Source of the DNA: an uncultured Collinsella sp.
GTDB lineage: Bacteria > Actinomycetota > Coriobacteriia > Coriobacteriales > Coriobacteriaceae
Assembly: GCA_959027945.1 (NCBI GenBank)
Contig: CAUFRO010000004.1
Coordinates: 24,567-88,566, forward strand
Length of the DNA: 64,000 nucleotides
Direction of reading: 5' to 3'
A program made the translations under genes and the position numbers. The notes under the pieces were generated by a model that was given only the letters and a program-made list of their open reading frames with translations, was not told the origin of the DNA and made no database searches. Shown in pieces: positions 1-8,461 of the stretch. Each line of letters starts with the position of its first letter. The first letter of the stretch is position 1.

Positions 1-1
1 C

Positions 2-1528
2 ACCGACGAGGACACGCGCGCGTTTTTGACCATGCACGGCCGCGGCGACGACTACCGCGAGCTCAAGCCCGCCGATGTCGCCTACTACGACGGCTGTGTC
101 GAGGTCGACCTGTCGAGCATCAAGCCCATGATCGCGCTGCCGTTCCATCCTTCTAACGGCTTTGAGATTGACGAGCTCAACGAGAACCTCGAGGACATCC
201 TGCATGAGGTCGAGCTCGAGGCCGCCAAGATCGGCGAGGGTAAGACGCACTTTAGCCTGCTCGACAAGATCGTCGACGGCAAGCTGCACGTGCAGCAGGG
301 CGTCATCGCCGGCTGCTCGGGCGGCAACTACGACTCCGTGGTCCAGGCTGCCCGCGTGCTTAAGGGCGCCAACACCGGCTGCGGCGAGTTTTCGCTGTCG
401 GTCTATCCCACGAGCCAGCCCGTGGCGCTCGAGCTTACACGCCGCGGCTACATCTACGACCTTATGGAGGCCGGCGCGATTGTGCGCACGGCATTCTGCG
501 GCCCGTGCTTCGGCGCCGGCGACACGCCTGCCAACAACGGCCTTTCGATCCGCCACACCACGCGCAACTTCCCCAATCGCGAGGGTTCCAAGCCGGGCAA
601 CGGTCAGCTGAGCGCCGTGGCCCTGATGGACGCCCGCTCCATTGCGGCGACGGCTGCCAACGGCGGCGTCCTGACGCCGGCGACCGACCTGCCCGAGGAG
701 ACTTGGGACGAGGCCTGCGAGTACACCTTTGACGACGCGCCGTACAAGAAGCGCGTGTACTGGGGCTTTGGCAAGGCTGAGCCGGCCGACGAGCTGGTCG
801 AGGGCCCCAACATCAAGCCGTGGCCCGCGATGGAGCCTCTCGGCGACGACATCCTGCTCAAGGTGTGCTCCAAGATCATGGACCCGGTCACTACGACCGA
901 CGAGCTCATTCCCTCGGGCGAGACGAGCTCCTTCCGCTCCAACCCGCTGGGTCTGGCCGAGTTTACGCTCAGCCGTCGCGACCCTGCCTACGTGGGCCGC
1001 TCCAAGGAGGTCGACGCGGTGGAAAAGCGCCGCGTTGCCGGCGAGGCAGCGGGCGACCTGGTGGCACTCGATGCCGAGCTTGCCAGCGTGTTTGAGGCGC
1101 TGACCGGCGCGGGTGTCGCGGCCGATGCCAAGGCGACTGAGTACGGCTCCATGCTCTATGCCAAGAAGCCCGGTGACGGTTCTGCCCGCGAGCAGGCCGC
1201 GAGCTGCCAGCGCGTAATTGGCGGCCTGGCCAACATCGTCCACGAGTACGCCACCAAGCGCTATCGCTCCAACGTGATGAACTGGGGCATGGTGCCCTTC
1301 CAGATGGAGGCCGAGCCCAACTTTGAGGTGGGCGACTACGTCTTTGTGCCGGGTATCCGTACCACGCTCGACGGCGACCTGCAGAACATCGCCGCGTACG
1401 TAGTGCGCGCCGATGGTGCGGTCGAGCAGATTGAGCTCTATATTGCCGATATGACGGCAGAGGAGCGTGCCATCGTCAAGGCCGGCTGCCTGATCAACTA
1501 CAACAAGTTCAAGGCCGCTGCCGAGTAA
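2..1528 (+). CDS. Aconitase-family hydratase, 3' part (5' end outside window)
   Basis: C-terminal part of an aconitase/isopropylmalate-isomerase family protein, which would hydrate or dehydrate a carboxylic acid around a [4Fe-4S] cluster. The frame is open from base 2 upstream of the first possible start (TTG at 26), so the gene begins outside the window. Visible are the aconitase signature GVIAGCSGGNYDS and the paired cluster cysteines in FCGPCFGAGD, followed by conserved NFPNREGS and a swivel-domain-like C-terminal half. The cluster motif and the length resemble the YbhJ-type hydratase branch more than classical AcnA, but the substrate cannot be read from the sequence. It ends with TAA and is followed by two hairpins. 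Confidence 0.85.
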   Translation, partial: TDEDTRAFLTMHGRGDDYRELKPADVAYYDGCVEVDLSSIKPMIALPFHPSNGFEIDELNENLEDILHEVELEAAKIGEGKTHFSLLDKIVDGKLHVQQGVIAGCSGGNYDSVVQAARVLKGANTGCGEFSLSVYPTSQPVALELTRRGYIYDLMEAGAIVRTAFCGPCFGAGDTPANNGLSIRHTTRNFPNREGSKPGNGQLSAVALMDARSIAATAANGGVLTPATDLPEETWDEACEYTFDDAPYKKRVYWGFGKAEPADELVEGPNIKPWPAMEPLGDDILLKVCSKIMDPVTTTDELIPSGETSSFRSNPLGLAEFTLSRRDPAYVGRSKEVDAVEKRRVAGEAAGDLVALDAELASVFEALTGAGVAADAKATEYGSMLYAKKPGDGSAREQAASCQRVIGGLANIVHEYATKRYRSNVMNWGMVPFQMEAEPNFEVGDYVFVPGIRTTLDGDLQNIAAYVVRADGAVEQIELYIADMTAEERAIVKAGCLINYNKFKAAAE

Positions 1529-1543
1529 CGCACTTAATTGTCC

Positions 1544-1617
1544 GTCCGGGGCTTACCCTTTCCCGCCCGCTCACGCGCTTCGCGAGGGTCGCGTTCGGGA
1601 AAGGGTGAGCCCCGGAC
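1544..1617. repeat. Long hairpin after the hydratase gene
   Basis: Arms 1544-1565 and 1596-1617 pair over 22 bp with a single G-T wobble around a 30-base GC-rich loop. No T tract follows directly, so this is either a 3' stabilising structure or a palindromic intergenic repeat rather than a simple terminator. Confidence 0.7.
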
Positions 1618-1674
1618 TACATTTCTGCATTCTCGTTGGGTCTTGAGGGACGCTAATAAATAGACTTGCTTGAT

Positions 1675-1705
1675 GCCGCCTCTGTTAATGGGGCGGCTTC
1701 TTTTT
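1675..1705 (+). terminator. Intrinsic terminator
   Basis: GCCGCC (1675-1680) pairs with GGCGGC (1692-1697) and is followed directly by TTCTTTTT. It is the likely transcription end for the hydratase gene. Confidence 0.7.
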
Positions 1706-1713
1706 GTCGAAAA

Positions 1714-1746
1714 CCGCCACAAAGGTGCCTGTCCCCTTTGTGGCGG
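1714..1746 (+). repeat. Palindromic intergenic repeat, copy 1
   Basis: CCGCCACAAAGG and CCTTTGTGGCGG are perfect 12-bp arms around TGCCTGTCC. The third base pair is G-C here and A-T in the copies at 2781 and 3585, a compensatory change that keeps the palindrome. Confidence 0.9.
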
Positions 1747-1797
1747 TCCGCGGTTTGTCTTGTCCTGTAACAGGTAGACCCTTATTTGCCGAGTAGT

Positions 1798-1893
1798 TGT
1801 TACAGATCTAGATAAACGGGCGCCGCTGAGCATTTCATCTCAATCTGTAACATCTGGGGTCAAAAACGGCAGCTAGATGTTACAGATCGAGAT
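1798..1893. repeat. Three copies of a TGTTACAGAT motif
   Basis: Motif copies lie at 1798-1813 (+), 1837-1855 (-) and 1875-1893 (+). The second and third form a 19-bp inverted repeat with one mismatch around a 19-base loop, and the first could compete for pairing with the second. No gene is visible between 1706 and 2000, so the stretch holds only repeats. Confidence 0.75.
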
Positions 1894-1914
1894 TTTGAGC
1901 GCTGGAGCCGAAAA

Positions 1915-1947
1915 TCACCACAAAGGGGACAGGCACCTTTGTGGTGG
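1915..1947 (-). repeat. Palindromic intergenic repeat, copy 2 (inverted)
   Basis: Same element as at 1714 but in the opposite orientation: the central spacer reads GGACAGGCA. Arms pair over 11 bp, and the outermost base of the left arm is mismatched. Confidence 0.85.
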
Positions 1948-2000
1948 TGGGGTGGGCTCGATGTTATTGTGATCGCTGGGCGGCATTTTAATGAGCGTCC

Positions 2001-2669
2001 CTACAGGATTTCATCCGGGCTGGCGGGTTTGGTTGTTTTGGGGATGCCGAGTTTGGATGACGCGAAATCGTCAACATTGTCCTTAATTCCGTCTTTGGTG
2101 TAGACAGTGACCATATAGGTGCTGTGTCCGAATTCGCCCTTGTCGCGTGTTGCCCAGGCATCCCAGTAGGCGGCCCCGTTTCGCCCTTTGATTTTTCCGA
2201 CACGGCGGAGTTCTGTTCGCTTTAATTTCCGGTTGCTATAGATGGTTCGACCGGCTTCCGCGGTGAGCCCGCACTGTCCAAGCAGCTTGTCGAGGACTTG
2301 GTTCATGTGGCGCTCATCGGTGTTTGGTGCGTAGTCGTAGGCGAGGGTGATGGAGTCGAGTGGCTGGTCGTCGATCAGATAGTTTAGCGCCTGAGGTTCA
2401 AGGCAGAAATAGGGGGAGCATCCGTCGACCTTGCCGAGCAACGGTAACTTGGACTGCCAACTTCCGGTGGGAATTGCATATTCGTAGAACACGCCACGGC
2501 AGACAAAGGAGAGCGAGGTGGCACGCGAGCCGGCGTCGATCATCCCGCAAAGATCGAAGGGCGAGGCGATACCAAAAGAAAAGGGCGTGATGACGATAAG
2601 GAAGAGCATCACGATGGGTATGGCGAGAATGGCGATGACGTTGCGACCGGTGGAATGAGACGGCTTCAT
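2001..2669 (-). CDS. Membrane-anchored protein of unknown function
   Basis: About 222 residues. A short basic N-terminus is followed by one strong hydrophobic segment (about residues 8-32), either a signal anchor or an uncleaved signal. The remainder is a soluble, presumably extracytoplasmic domain with several Cys (for example CGMID, FVCRG, GCSPYFC, GQCG) that could form disulfides. The start is the ATG at 2669, which has GAGGAG five bases upstream; a TTG 18 bases further up lacks a ribosome site. No family was recognised. It stands alone between copies of the palindromic repeat, which suggests a variable, strain-specific spot. Confidence 0.75.
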   Translation of the reverse strand: MKPSHSTGRNVIAILAIPIVMLFLIVITPFSFGIASPFDLCGMIDAGSRATSLSFVCRGVFYEYAIPTGSWQSKLPLLGKVDGCSPYFCLEPQALNYLIDDQPLDSITLAYDYAPNTDERHMNQVLDKLLGQCGLTAEAGRTIYSNRKLKRTELRRVGKIKGRNGAAYWDAWATRDKGEFGHSTYMVTVYTKDGIKDNVDDFASSKLGIPKTTKPASPDEIL

Positions 2670-2780
2670 ATGCGCTCCTCGAGACAAAGATCTGTTGAGG
2701 ATAGGCAGAAATGGATATGTTCAGAGAACAATTCAAGTTTAATCTCATGGCGCGAGATGGTCGACCGTTAGCGTCGAAAA

Positions 2781-2813
2781 CCACCACAAAGGTGCCTGTC
2801 CCCTTTGTGGTGG
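2781..2813 (+). repeat. Palindromic intergenic repeat, copy 3
   Basis: CCACCACAAAGG and CCTTTGTGGTGG, perfect 12-bp arms around TGCCTGTCC, preceded by the same GTCGAAAA flank as copy 1. Confidence 0.9.
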
Positions 2814-2864
2814 TGAGGAGCGCGCGGCTTCTTTTGGTAATAGTGTTAGCTGGCGGTATCATTA

Positions 2865-3575
2865 GTGCAGGTGGCGAAGGTTTGCATTGTGGGGTGTTTT
2901 GCCGTGAGCCGTTCTGCCCGTATTGGATTGATTGTCTTGGCGCTTGCGATCGCTGTGGTTGGCGCGGGCGCTGTCGGTATGGCATTTCTACCTGCTGCGG
3001 TGACGGAGCCGTTGGTCAAGCCTGTGGCTCAATCTGTCGAACTTCTGACCGGCGACGACAAGCCCGAGACCATTACCGTTGATTTTGATGAGCAGCCGGC
3101 TGTGCTGGGTATTAGCAATTATCCGAGTATTCAGCTTGGGGCCATGCGCTATACCACGGATACAAGCCTGATCGATAGGGCGTCCGAGCTACTCAAGGGC
3201 AAAACATTTAAGCGTTGGTACGGATATGCGTCCTATCGGGCAAAAGCGAACGACATGGTTGGCGGATGTCACTCTTCCATCGAGCTGGACACTGCAAACG
3301 GCGCAAAGTTATGTGATGTCTCGTACGATCCGGGTTACGAGGGCAATGAGGGTCCGGGTATTTACATCATGGCCGGCGATGCAGCCTATGTCATGGAGGG
3401 CGACCAGGCCGAGCTCAACGATTTTATGGGTCAGTGTATCCAAGATGCCTATGAACAGACCTGCTTGCCCGACCCGCAGACTGCACGCGATAGTGGGTCT
3501 GCCCGTACATGGCTGTTCGAGGATGAGATGCCCTGGAACGCCGAATCGGGAAGCACGGGTTCGGCGAAGGAGTAG
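2865..3575 (+). CDS. Exported or membrane-anchored protein of unknown function
   Basis: Up to 236 residues. One N-terminal hydrophobic segment (about residues 19-42) is followed by a soluble domain rich in Asp, Gly and Tyr with four Cys spread through it (GGCHSS, KLCDV, GQCIQ, QTCLP). The start is uncertain: the GTG at 2865 gives the longest frame, but the GTG at 2904 (protein starting MSRSARIG) puts the basic residues just before the membrane segment, as expected for a signal anchor. No family was recognised. It resembles the gene at 2001 in size and topology but not clearly in sequence. Its stop codon lies ten bases before another copy of the palindromic repeat. Confidence 0.65.
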   Translation: MQVAKVCIVGCFAVSRSARIGLIVLALAIAVVGAGAVGMAFLPAAVTEPLVKPVAQSVELLTGDDKPETITVDFDEQPAVLGISNYPSIQLGAMRYTTDTSLIDRASELLKGKTFKRWYGYASYRAKANDMVGGCHSSIELDTANGAKLCDVSYDPGYEGNEGPGIYIMAGDAAYVMEGDQAELNDFMGQCIQDAYEQTCLPDPQTARDSGSARTWLFEDEMPWNAESGSTGSAKE

Positions 3576-3584
3576 AGACCGCGA

Positions 3585-3617
3585 CCACCACAAAGGTGCC
3601 TGTCCCCTTTGTGGTGG
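3585..3617 (+). repeat. Palindromic intergenic repeat, copy 4
   Basis: Same sequence and orientation as copy 3, placed directly behind the preceding stop codon. Confidence 0.9.
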
Positions 3618-3644
3618 TTTGCATGTCGTGGGAACACTCAGAAA

Positions 3645-3680
3645 ATCTTATATATAGAGACTTAGATTTGTGTATAAGAT
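3645..3680. promoter_or_regulatory. Inverted repeat in the clpB promoter region
   Basis: ATCTTATA (3645-3652) and TATAAGAT (3673-3680) form an 8-bp inverted repeat 80-115 bases before clpB; the right arm holds a possible -10 box (TATAAG). Neither a CIRCE element nor a HspR-type CTTGAGT/ACTCAAG repeat was seen, so the regulator is unknown. Confidence 0.35.
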
Positions 3681-3719
3681 CGCGCAAAGCTGGCAACAAT
3701 ACTTCTCGAACAACGTGAA

Positions 3720-3737
3720 GCCGCCCCGTAGGGCGGC
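3720..3737 (+). promoter_or_regulatory. clpB: Hairpin just upstream of the clpB ribosome site
   Basis: GCCGCCC (3720-3726) pairs with GGGCGGC (3731-3737) about ten bases before the AGAGGTG ribosome site of clpB. It may affect translation or mRNA stability; the function is inferred only from position. Confidence 0.4.
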
Positions 3738-3758
3738 CGCCCCAAGAGAGGTGATTCC

Positions 3759-6386
3759 ATGAGAATCGATAAGCTAGCAATGACGTCGCGCGAGGCGCTG
3801 CAGACCGCCATGAGCACGGCTGCCGACGCGCAGGCCGGCGCGGTAGAGCCGATTCACCTGCTGTCCGCCCTGCTCGGTGCCGGCGAGCGCAATATCTCCG
3901 TGATCATAGAGCGCATCGGTGCCGACCCGGCTCAGCTCGCACGCTCCACACAGGATGCCATCGACCACGCGCCCAAGGTTTCCGGCGAGGGCCAGCAGAT
4001 GGGTCTTTCCAACGAGCTTGTCCGCGTCATCGAGAAGGCCGAGAAGAAGGCCACCAAGATGGGCGACAGCTTTGTGGTGACCGAGCATCTGCTGATGGCG
4101 CTTGCCGAGGACAAGGGCGAGGCCGGCCGCGTGCTGCGCGACGCCGGCGTCACCAAGGAGCGCATCGAGCAGGTCTACGAGGAGCTGCGCGGTGATGACC
4201 GCGTGACGTCTGCCGAGGATAAGACGCAGTTTGAGGCGCTGGAGCAGTACGGTCGCAACATTTGCGACCTCGCCCGCGCCGGCAAGCTCGACCCGGTCAT
4301 CGGCCGTACCGATGAGATTCGCCGCACCATCCAGGTCCTGTCCCGTCGCACCAAGAACAACCCCGTGCTCATCGGTGAGCCGGGCGTCGGCAAGACGGCC
4401 ATCGTCGAGGGCATCGCCCAGCGTATCGTGGCCGGCGACGTGCCGAGCACCCTGCGCGACCGCGACCTCATCGAACTCGACATGAGCGCGCTGGTCGCCG
4501 GCGCCAAGTACCGCGGCGAGTTCGAGGACCGCTTGAAGGCTGTGCTTAAGGAAGTGCAAAAGTCTGAGGGCAAGGTCATCCTGTTCATCGATGAGCTCCA
4601 CACCATCGTGGGCGCGGGTGCCACCGAGGGCTCCATGGACGCCGGCAACATCCTCAAGCCTGCGCTCGCCCGTGGCGACCTGCATGCGATCGGCGCGACC
4701 ACACTCGACGAATACCGCAAGTACATCGAGAAGGACGCGGCGCTCGCCCGTCGTTTCCAGACCGTGATGGTCTCCGAGCCTACCGTCGAGGACACCATCT
4801 CGATCCTGCGTGGCCTCAAGGAGAAGTACGAGATCTTCCACGGCGTGCATATCACCGATAGCGCGCTCGTGGCGGCTGCCGACCTCTCCGATCGCTACAT
4901 CGCCGACCGTTTCCTGCCCGACAAGGCCATCGACCTGGTCGATGAGGCCGCAAGCCGCCTGCGCATGGAGCTCGACAGCATGCCGGTCGAGATCGACGCC
5001 ACCACGCGTCAGCTCACCCAGCTGCAGATCGAGGAGCAGGCACTTATGAAGGAGACCGATGACGCCTCCAAGGAGCGTCTGGAGGCCCTACGTCAGGAGA
5101 TCGCCGAGGTCCAGGAAAAGCTCAACGTGCAAAAGGCCGGCTGGCTCAACCAAAAGAACGCCATCGACCACGTGCAGGAGCTCAAGGGCCGGCTCGACGA
5201 GGCCAAGAGCGAAGAGGAGCGCGCGACGCGCAACGGCGACCTGGGCCGTGCGTCCGAGCTGCGCTTCTCCGTGATTCCGGGCCTGCAGCAGCAGATTCAG
5301 GATTCCGAGGCCGCGCTCGAGGCACAAAAACAGCAGGACGGCGAGGGCCTCAACGAACAGGTGACCTCCGATGAGATCGCCGAGGTCGTGAGCGCCTGGA
5401 CCGGCGTGCCTGTGTCCAAGATGATGCAGGGCGAGCTCGACAAGTTGAAGGGCCTGGAGGGCGAGCTGCATAAGCGCGTCATCGGTCAGGACGAGGCTGT
5501 CTCCGCCGTTGCCGCGGCCGTGCGCCGCAGCCGTGCGGGTCTCTCCGATCCGGACAAGCCCATCGGCAGCTTCTTCTTCCTGGGCCCCACCGGCGTGGGT
5601 AAGACCGAGCTCGCCAAGGCGCTTGCCGAGTGCCTGTTCGACGACGAGCGCGCACTCGTGCGTATCGACATGTCCGAGTACATGGAGAAGTTCAGCGTCC
5701 AGCGTCTGATCGGTGCGCCCCCGGGATACGTGGGTTACGACGAGGGCGGCCAGCTCACCGAGGCCGTGCGCCGTCGTCCCTACTCCGTGATCTTGCTCGA
5801 CGAGATGGAGAAGGCCCATCCGGATGTCTTTAACGTGCTGTTGCAGGTGCTCGACGACGGCCGTCTGACCGATGGCCAGGGTCGCCAGGTGTCCTTCAAG
5901 AACACGATTATCATCATGACGTCTAACGTGGGCTCCAAGGCTATCGCCGAGCTTTCGGGCAAGGACGAGGAGGAGATGCGCCATCAGGTCGACGCCGCCA
6001 TGGCTCAGACCTTCCGCCCCGAGTTCCTCAACCGTATCGACGACATCGTGGTGTTCCATCCGCTCGGCATGGCGCAGATCGAGAAGATCGTCGACATCCA
6101 GCTTGCCGACGTCCGCGCGCGTCTGGCCAAGGAGCGCATGACGCTTGCCATCACCCCGGCGGCCAAGCAGATGCTCGCCGTGGGCGGCCTGGACCCCGTG
6201 TTCGGTGCCCGTCCGCTCAAGCGCCTGGTCCAGCGCGAGGTCGTGGACGCCATCGCCGCCGCCATCATCGACGGCACGGTGCGCGAGGGCGATCAGGTGA
6301 CGGTCGATGCCGACAAGGACGGCGGCTTTACCGTCGTGTGCGATAACACGCCGGCGGCCACCTACGAGGTCCCCGACGCCGAGTAG
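3759..6386 (+). CDS. clpB: ClpB protein disaggregase
   Basis: Hsp100 AAA+ chaperone of 875 residues, the usual length. As a cytoplasmic hexamer it threads aggregated proteins together with DnaK/DnaJ/GrpE. Domains in order: Clp-N substrate-binding domain (about 1-145), first AAA module with Walker A GEPGVGKT (Lys212) and Walker B FIDELH, the coiled-coil middle domain typical of ClpB (about 400-520), second AAA module with GPTGVGKT (Lys615) and LLDEMEKAHPD, and a C-terminal small domain. The middle domain separates it from ClpC and ClpA. The start ATG at 3759 follows AGAGGTG. It is monocistronic with a strong terminator, and both Walker sites are intact. Confidence 0.97.
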   Translation: MRIDKLAMTSREALQTAMSTAADAQAGAVEPIHLLSALLGAGERNISVIIERIGADPAQLARSTQDAIDHAPKVSGEGQQMGLSNELVRVIEKAEKKATKMGDSFVVTEHLLMALAEDKGEAGRVLRDAGVTKERIEQVYEELRGDDRVTSAEDKTQFEALEQYGRNICDLARAGKLDPVIGRTDEIRRTIQVLSRRTKNNPVLIGEPGVGKTAIVEGIAQRIVAGDVPSTLRDRDLIELDMSALVAGAKYRGEFEDRLKAVLKEVQKSEGKVILFIDELHTIVGAGATEGSMDAGNILKPALARGDLHAIGATTLDEYRKYIEKDAALARRFQTVMVSEPTVEDTISILRGLKEKYEIFHGVHITDSALVAAADLSDRYIADRFLPDKAIDLVDEAASRLRMELDSMPVEIDATTRQLTQLQIEEQALMKETDDASKERLEALRQEIAEVQEKLNVQKAGWLNQKNAIDHVQELKGRLDEAKSEEERATRNGDLGRASELRFSVIPGLQQQIQDSEAALEAQKQQDGEGLNEQVTSDEIAEVVSAWTGVPVSKMMQGELDKLKGLEGELHKRVIGQDEAVSAVAAAVRRSRAGLSDPDKPIGSFFFLGPTGVGKTELAKALAECLFDDERALVRIDMSEYMEKFSVQRLIGAPPGYVGYDEGGQLTEAVRRRPYSVILLDEMEKAHPDVFNVLLQVLDDGRLTDGQGRQVSFKNTIIIMTSNVGSKAIAELSGKDEEEMRHQVDAAMAQTFRPEFLNRIDDIVVFHPLGMAQIEKIVDIQLADVRARLAKERMTLAITPAAKQMLAVGGLDPVFGARPLKRLVQREVVDAIAAAIIDGTVREGDQVTVDADKDGGFTVVCDNTPAATYEVPDAE

Positions 6387-6432
6387 ATTTTGGGCCATGC
6401 CTTAAAATCTGCCGGCCGTCTCTAAACGCCAA

Positions 6433-6467
6433 GGGCGGCGGATTCAATTGGGTCCGCCGCCCTTTTT
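6433..6467 (+). terminator. Intrinsic terminator of clpB
   Basis: Perfect 10-bp stem GGGCGGCGGA/TCCGCCGCCC (6433-6442, 6453-6462) followed by five T. Confidence 0.9.
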
Positions 6468-6513
6468 CGTGCGACAATCGATAATATTGAACACGATTGC
6501 ATGGCAAGGAGAT

Positions 6514-6714
6514 ATGCAGGTGATAGACAAGAACAAGACGAATGCGCCGGCGACCGATGCCGCACCCGCCGCACCCAAGCCTGCGCCTAAGCCGGCGCCC
6601 AAGCCGCGCGACCCCTACATCCGTGCCGAGAACGAGGACGACGACGGCTACGATCCCTACAGCGATCGCCGCCCCGAGCGCGAGCCGATGTTCGAAGCCG
6701 ACCCGTGGCGCTGA
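6514..6714 (+). CDS. Small acidic Pro/Ala-rich protein, unknown
   Basis: About 66 residues and predicted disordered: an Ala/Pro/Lys repeat (APKP three times), then an acidic, Arg/Asp/Tyr-containing tail ending EADPWR. An AAGGAG ribosome site lies only two bases before the ATG at 6514 but eight bases before an in-frame GTG at 6520, so 6520 may be the true start. Base composition and clean coding frame argue that it is real. No domain or function was recognised. Confidence 0.6.
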   Translation: MQVIDKNKTNAPATDAAPAAPKPAPKPAPKPRDPYIRAENEDDDGYDPYSDRRPEREPMFEADPWR

Positions 6715-6738
6715 GTGCCACCCAAAAGGCCACCAATA

Positions 6739-6805
6739 AGTTGCGGCGAAATAGGGATTGTTTTGCGGTTTGACCAGCAAAAACAGTCCCTATTTCACCG
6801 CAACT
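6739..6805. repeat. Long hairpin element, GTTGCGG family, copy 1
   Basis: Outer arms 6739-6757 and 6787-6805 (start AGTTGCGGCGAAATAG) pair with one mismatch. An inner TGTTTTGC/GCAAAAACA continues the stem around a short loop. The same outer arms occur at 15532-15597. The bases from 6806 to 6966 hold no gene that I can support. Confidence 0.8.
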
Positions 6806-6966
6806 GCGTTAGGGATTTTTCTACAGGGGGAGGGTAGTCAAAAAAGCCCCGTCCCAAATTGACTGCTCGGGGAGTCGCATTCGAGCTCGGTTGTCCTCTT
6901 AGCCACTCGATATCCTTCGGAGCAATAACGGTGATAAACTTGCTTAAGTGTTAATCAAGCTACACA

Positions 6967-7028
6967 CAATCTTGCTCTCTAATTAATCAAGAATCGCTAT
7001 AATTTTGATTAGCTAGAGAGCAAGATTG
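6967..7028. promoter_or_regulatory. Palindromic operator/promoter of the ATPase gene
   Basis: Arms 6967-6990 and 7005-7028 are 24 bases long with only two mismatches. The 14-base loop contains a consensus -10 box TATAAT (6998-7003), so a protein bound to the arms would cover the promoter. TTAATCAAG within the left arm recurs at 6951-6959. The right arm ends seven bases before the start codon and includes the ribosome-site region. Confidence 0.7.
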
Positions 7029-7035
7029 GAGAATC

Positions 7036-8388
7036 ATGGCATTCAACGACTTGATCGCCCAGAAAATAAAGGACTTTGAACAGCAGGGGGTTCCGCAGGT
7101 CTTTGAGCGAGACCTTGATCTAGGAAACCCACAGGAGCCAAAGCGCGACAACATCGTAAATGTGATTGTGGGGGCCCGCCGTTGTGGAAAGACGTATCGC
7201 CTGTATCAGGAGATGTGGCGGCTTCAGTGCCGGGGCGTCAAGCTTGACCGGATGCTTTACTTCAATTTTGAGGATGAGCGCTTGCGCCCGTATGAGCCAT
7301 CGCTGCTGGCGGACGTGCTCGACACGTTCTATGCGCTGTATCCTGTTGCTCGAATCGAGGGCGCTTACATTTTCTTTGACGAGATCCAAGAAATTCCCGA
7401 ATGGGGTGCGTTTCTGCGTCGTGTAGTCGATACGGAGAAAGCGACCGTCTATGTGACGGGATCTTCTTCTAAGATGCTGTCCTCAGAGCTTAAGAGCGAG
7501 TTCAGGGGTCGTTCTCTTATACGGGAGCTTTTTCCGTTGAGTTTTTCGGAATACGTTCGATATAAGACGGGGAACGTTTTCGAGCCAGATGCGACCTTTT
7601 CCCCGAGCGATGCAGCGCTGCTTCGACATCATCTGATCGGGTATCTTGAACGAGGGGGATTCATCGCGACACTTGAGCAGACGCCTGCAGACGCGATTCA
7701 GCTGCTACAGGAATATGCTTCGCGAACGGTCGCCATGGACGTCGTTGAACGGTACGACGTCAAGAACCCTCGCCTGGCATCGCTGTTCTTGACGCGGTGT
7801 ATGGCATCTTCGGGACGAGAGCTGTCAGTGAACAAAGTGTACAACGAGTTCAAGAGCAGACAGATACCCGTCAGTCGTAATTCGCTCAGCGATTTACTTG
7901 AGTATTATGAGGACGCCTACCTGTTATTTTCTGTGCCGGAGTTTACGCGTTCACTGGCAAATAACATGCGGTCTGCGTCTAAGGTCTACGCTGTCGACCC
8001 TGCGATGTTTGGAGCATTCTCTCCCGCATCGGCATTGGACCAGGGCCAGAGGCTCGAGACCGCAGTGTTCAATGCGCTAAGGAGAAGGACTCCCGCGGTG
8101 AGGACCGGCTCGGTCTGCCGCCTGCTAATCAAAGAGAAGAGCAAAAGCCATGAGGTGGACTTTGTGGCTGGGGACGCGCTTCTCATGCGGGCTTATAGCC
8201 TGATTCAGGTGAGTGCGGATATGGCAAGTGAGAAAACGCGCGAGCGCGAAATTGCCGCGCTTGATGCCTCGATGGCCCAGTTCGATCTTGGCGAGTCGGC
8301 AATCGTTACCATGGATGAACAGACCGATATTCCATGCGAGCACGGTGTGGTACACGCTATGCCCGCATGGAAGTGGCTTCTTGCCTGA
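7036..8388 (+). CDS. AAA ATPase with DUF4143-type C-terminus
   Basis: 450 residues. N-terminal AAA_14-type P-loop domain: Walker A GARRCGKT (about residues 47-54), Walker B YIFFDEIQ and the sensor VTGSSSKML. The C-terminal part resembles DUF4143, including a PD-(D/E)XK-like EVDFVAG followed by LIQVS. Proteins of this type are widespread accessory ATPases of poorly known role and are thought to act on nucleic acid. The start ATG at 7036 has GGAG upstream. The gene stands alone under a large palindromic operator, so autoregulation is plausible but inferred. Bases 8389-8461 separate it from a convergent gene. Confidence 0.8.
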   Translation: MAFNDLIAQKIKDFEQQGVPQVFERDLDLGNPQEPKRDNIVNVIVGARRCGKTYRLYQEMWRLQCRGVKLDRMLYFNFEDERLRPYEPSLLADVLDTFYALYPVARIEGAYIFFDEIQEIPEWGAFLRRVVDTEKATVYVTGSSSKMLSSELKSEFRGRSLIRELFPLSFSEYVRYKTGNVFEPDATFSPSDAALLRHHLIGYLERGGFIATLEQTPADAIQLLQEYASRTVAMDVVERYDVKNPRLASLFLTRCMASSGRELSVNKVYNEFKSRQIPVSRNSLSDLLEYYEDAYLLFSVPEFTRSLANNMRSASKVYAVDPAMFGAFSPASALDQGQRLETAVFNALRRRTPAVRTGSVCRLLIKEKSKSHEVDFVAGDALLMRAYSLIQVSADMASEKTREREIAALDASMAQFDLGESAIVTMDEQTDIPCEHGVVHAMPAWKWLLA

Positions 8389-8461
8389 TCATCTATGGAC
8401 CTGTGGGGTTAGGACCTCCTGGCTCCTTCATCGCGGTTGGGGAGCACCTTGCTGCGCCCGG

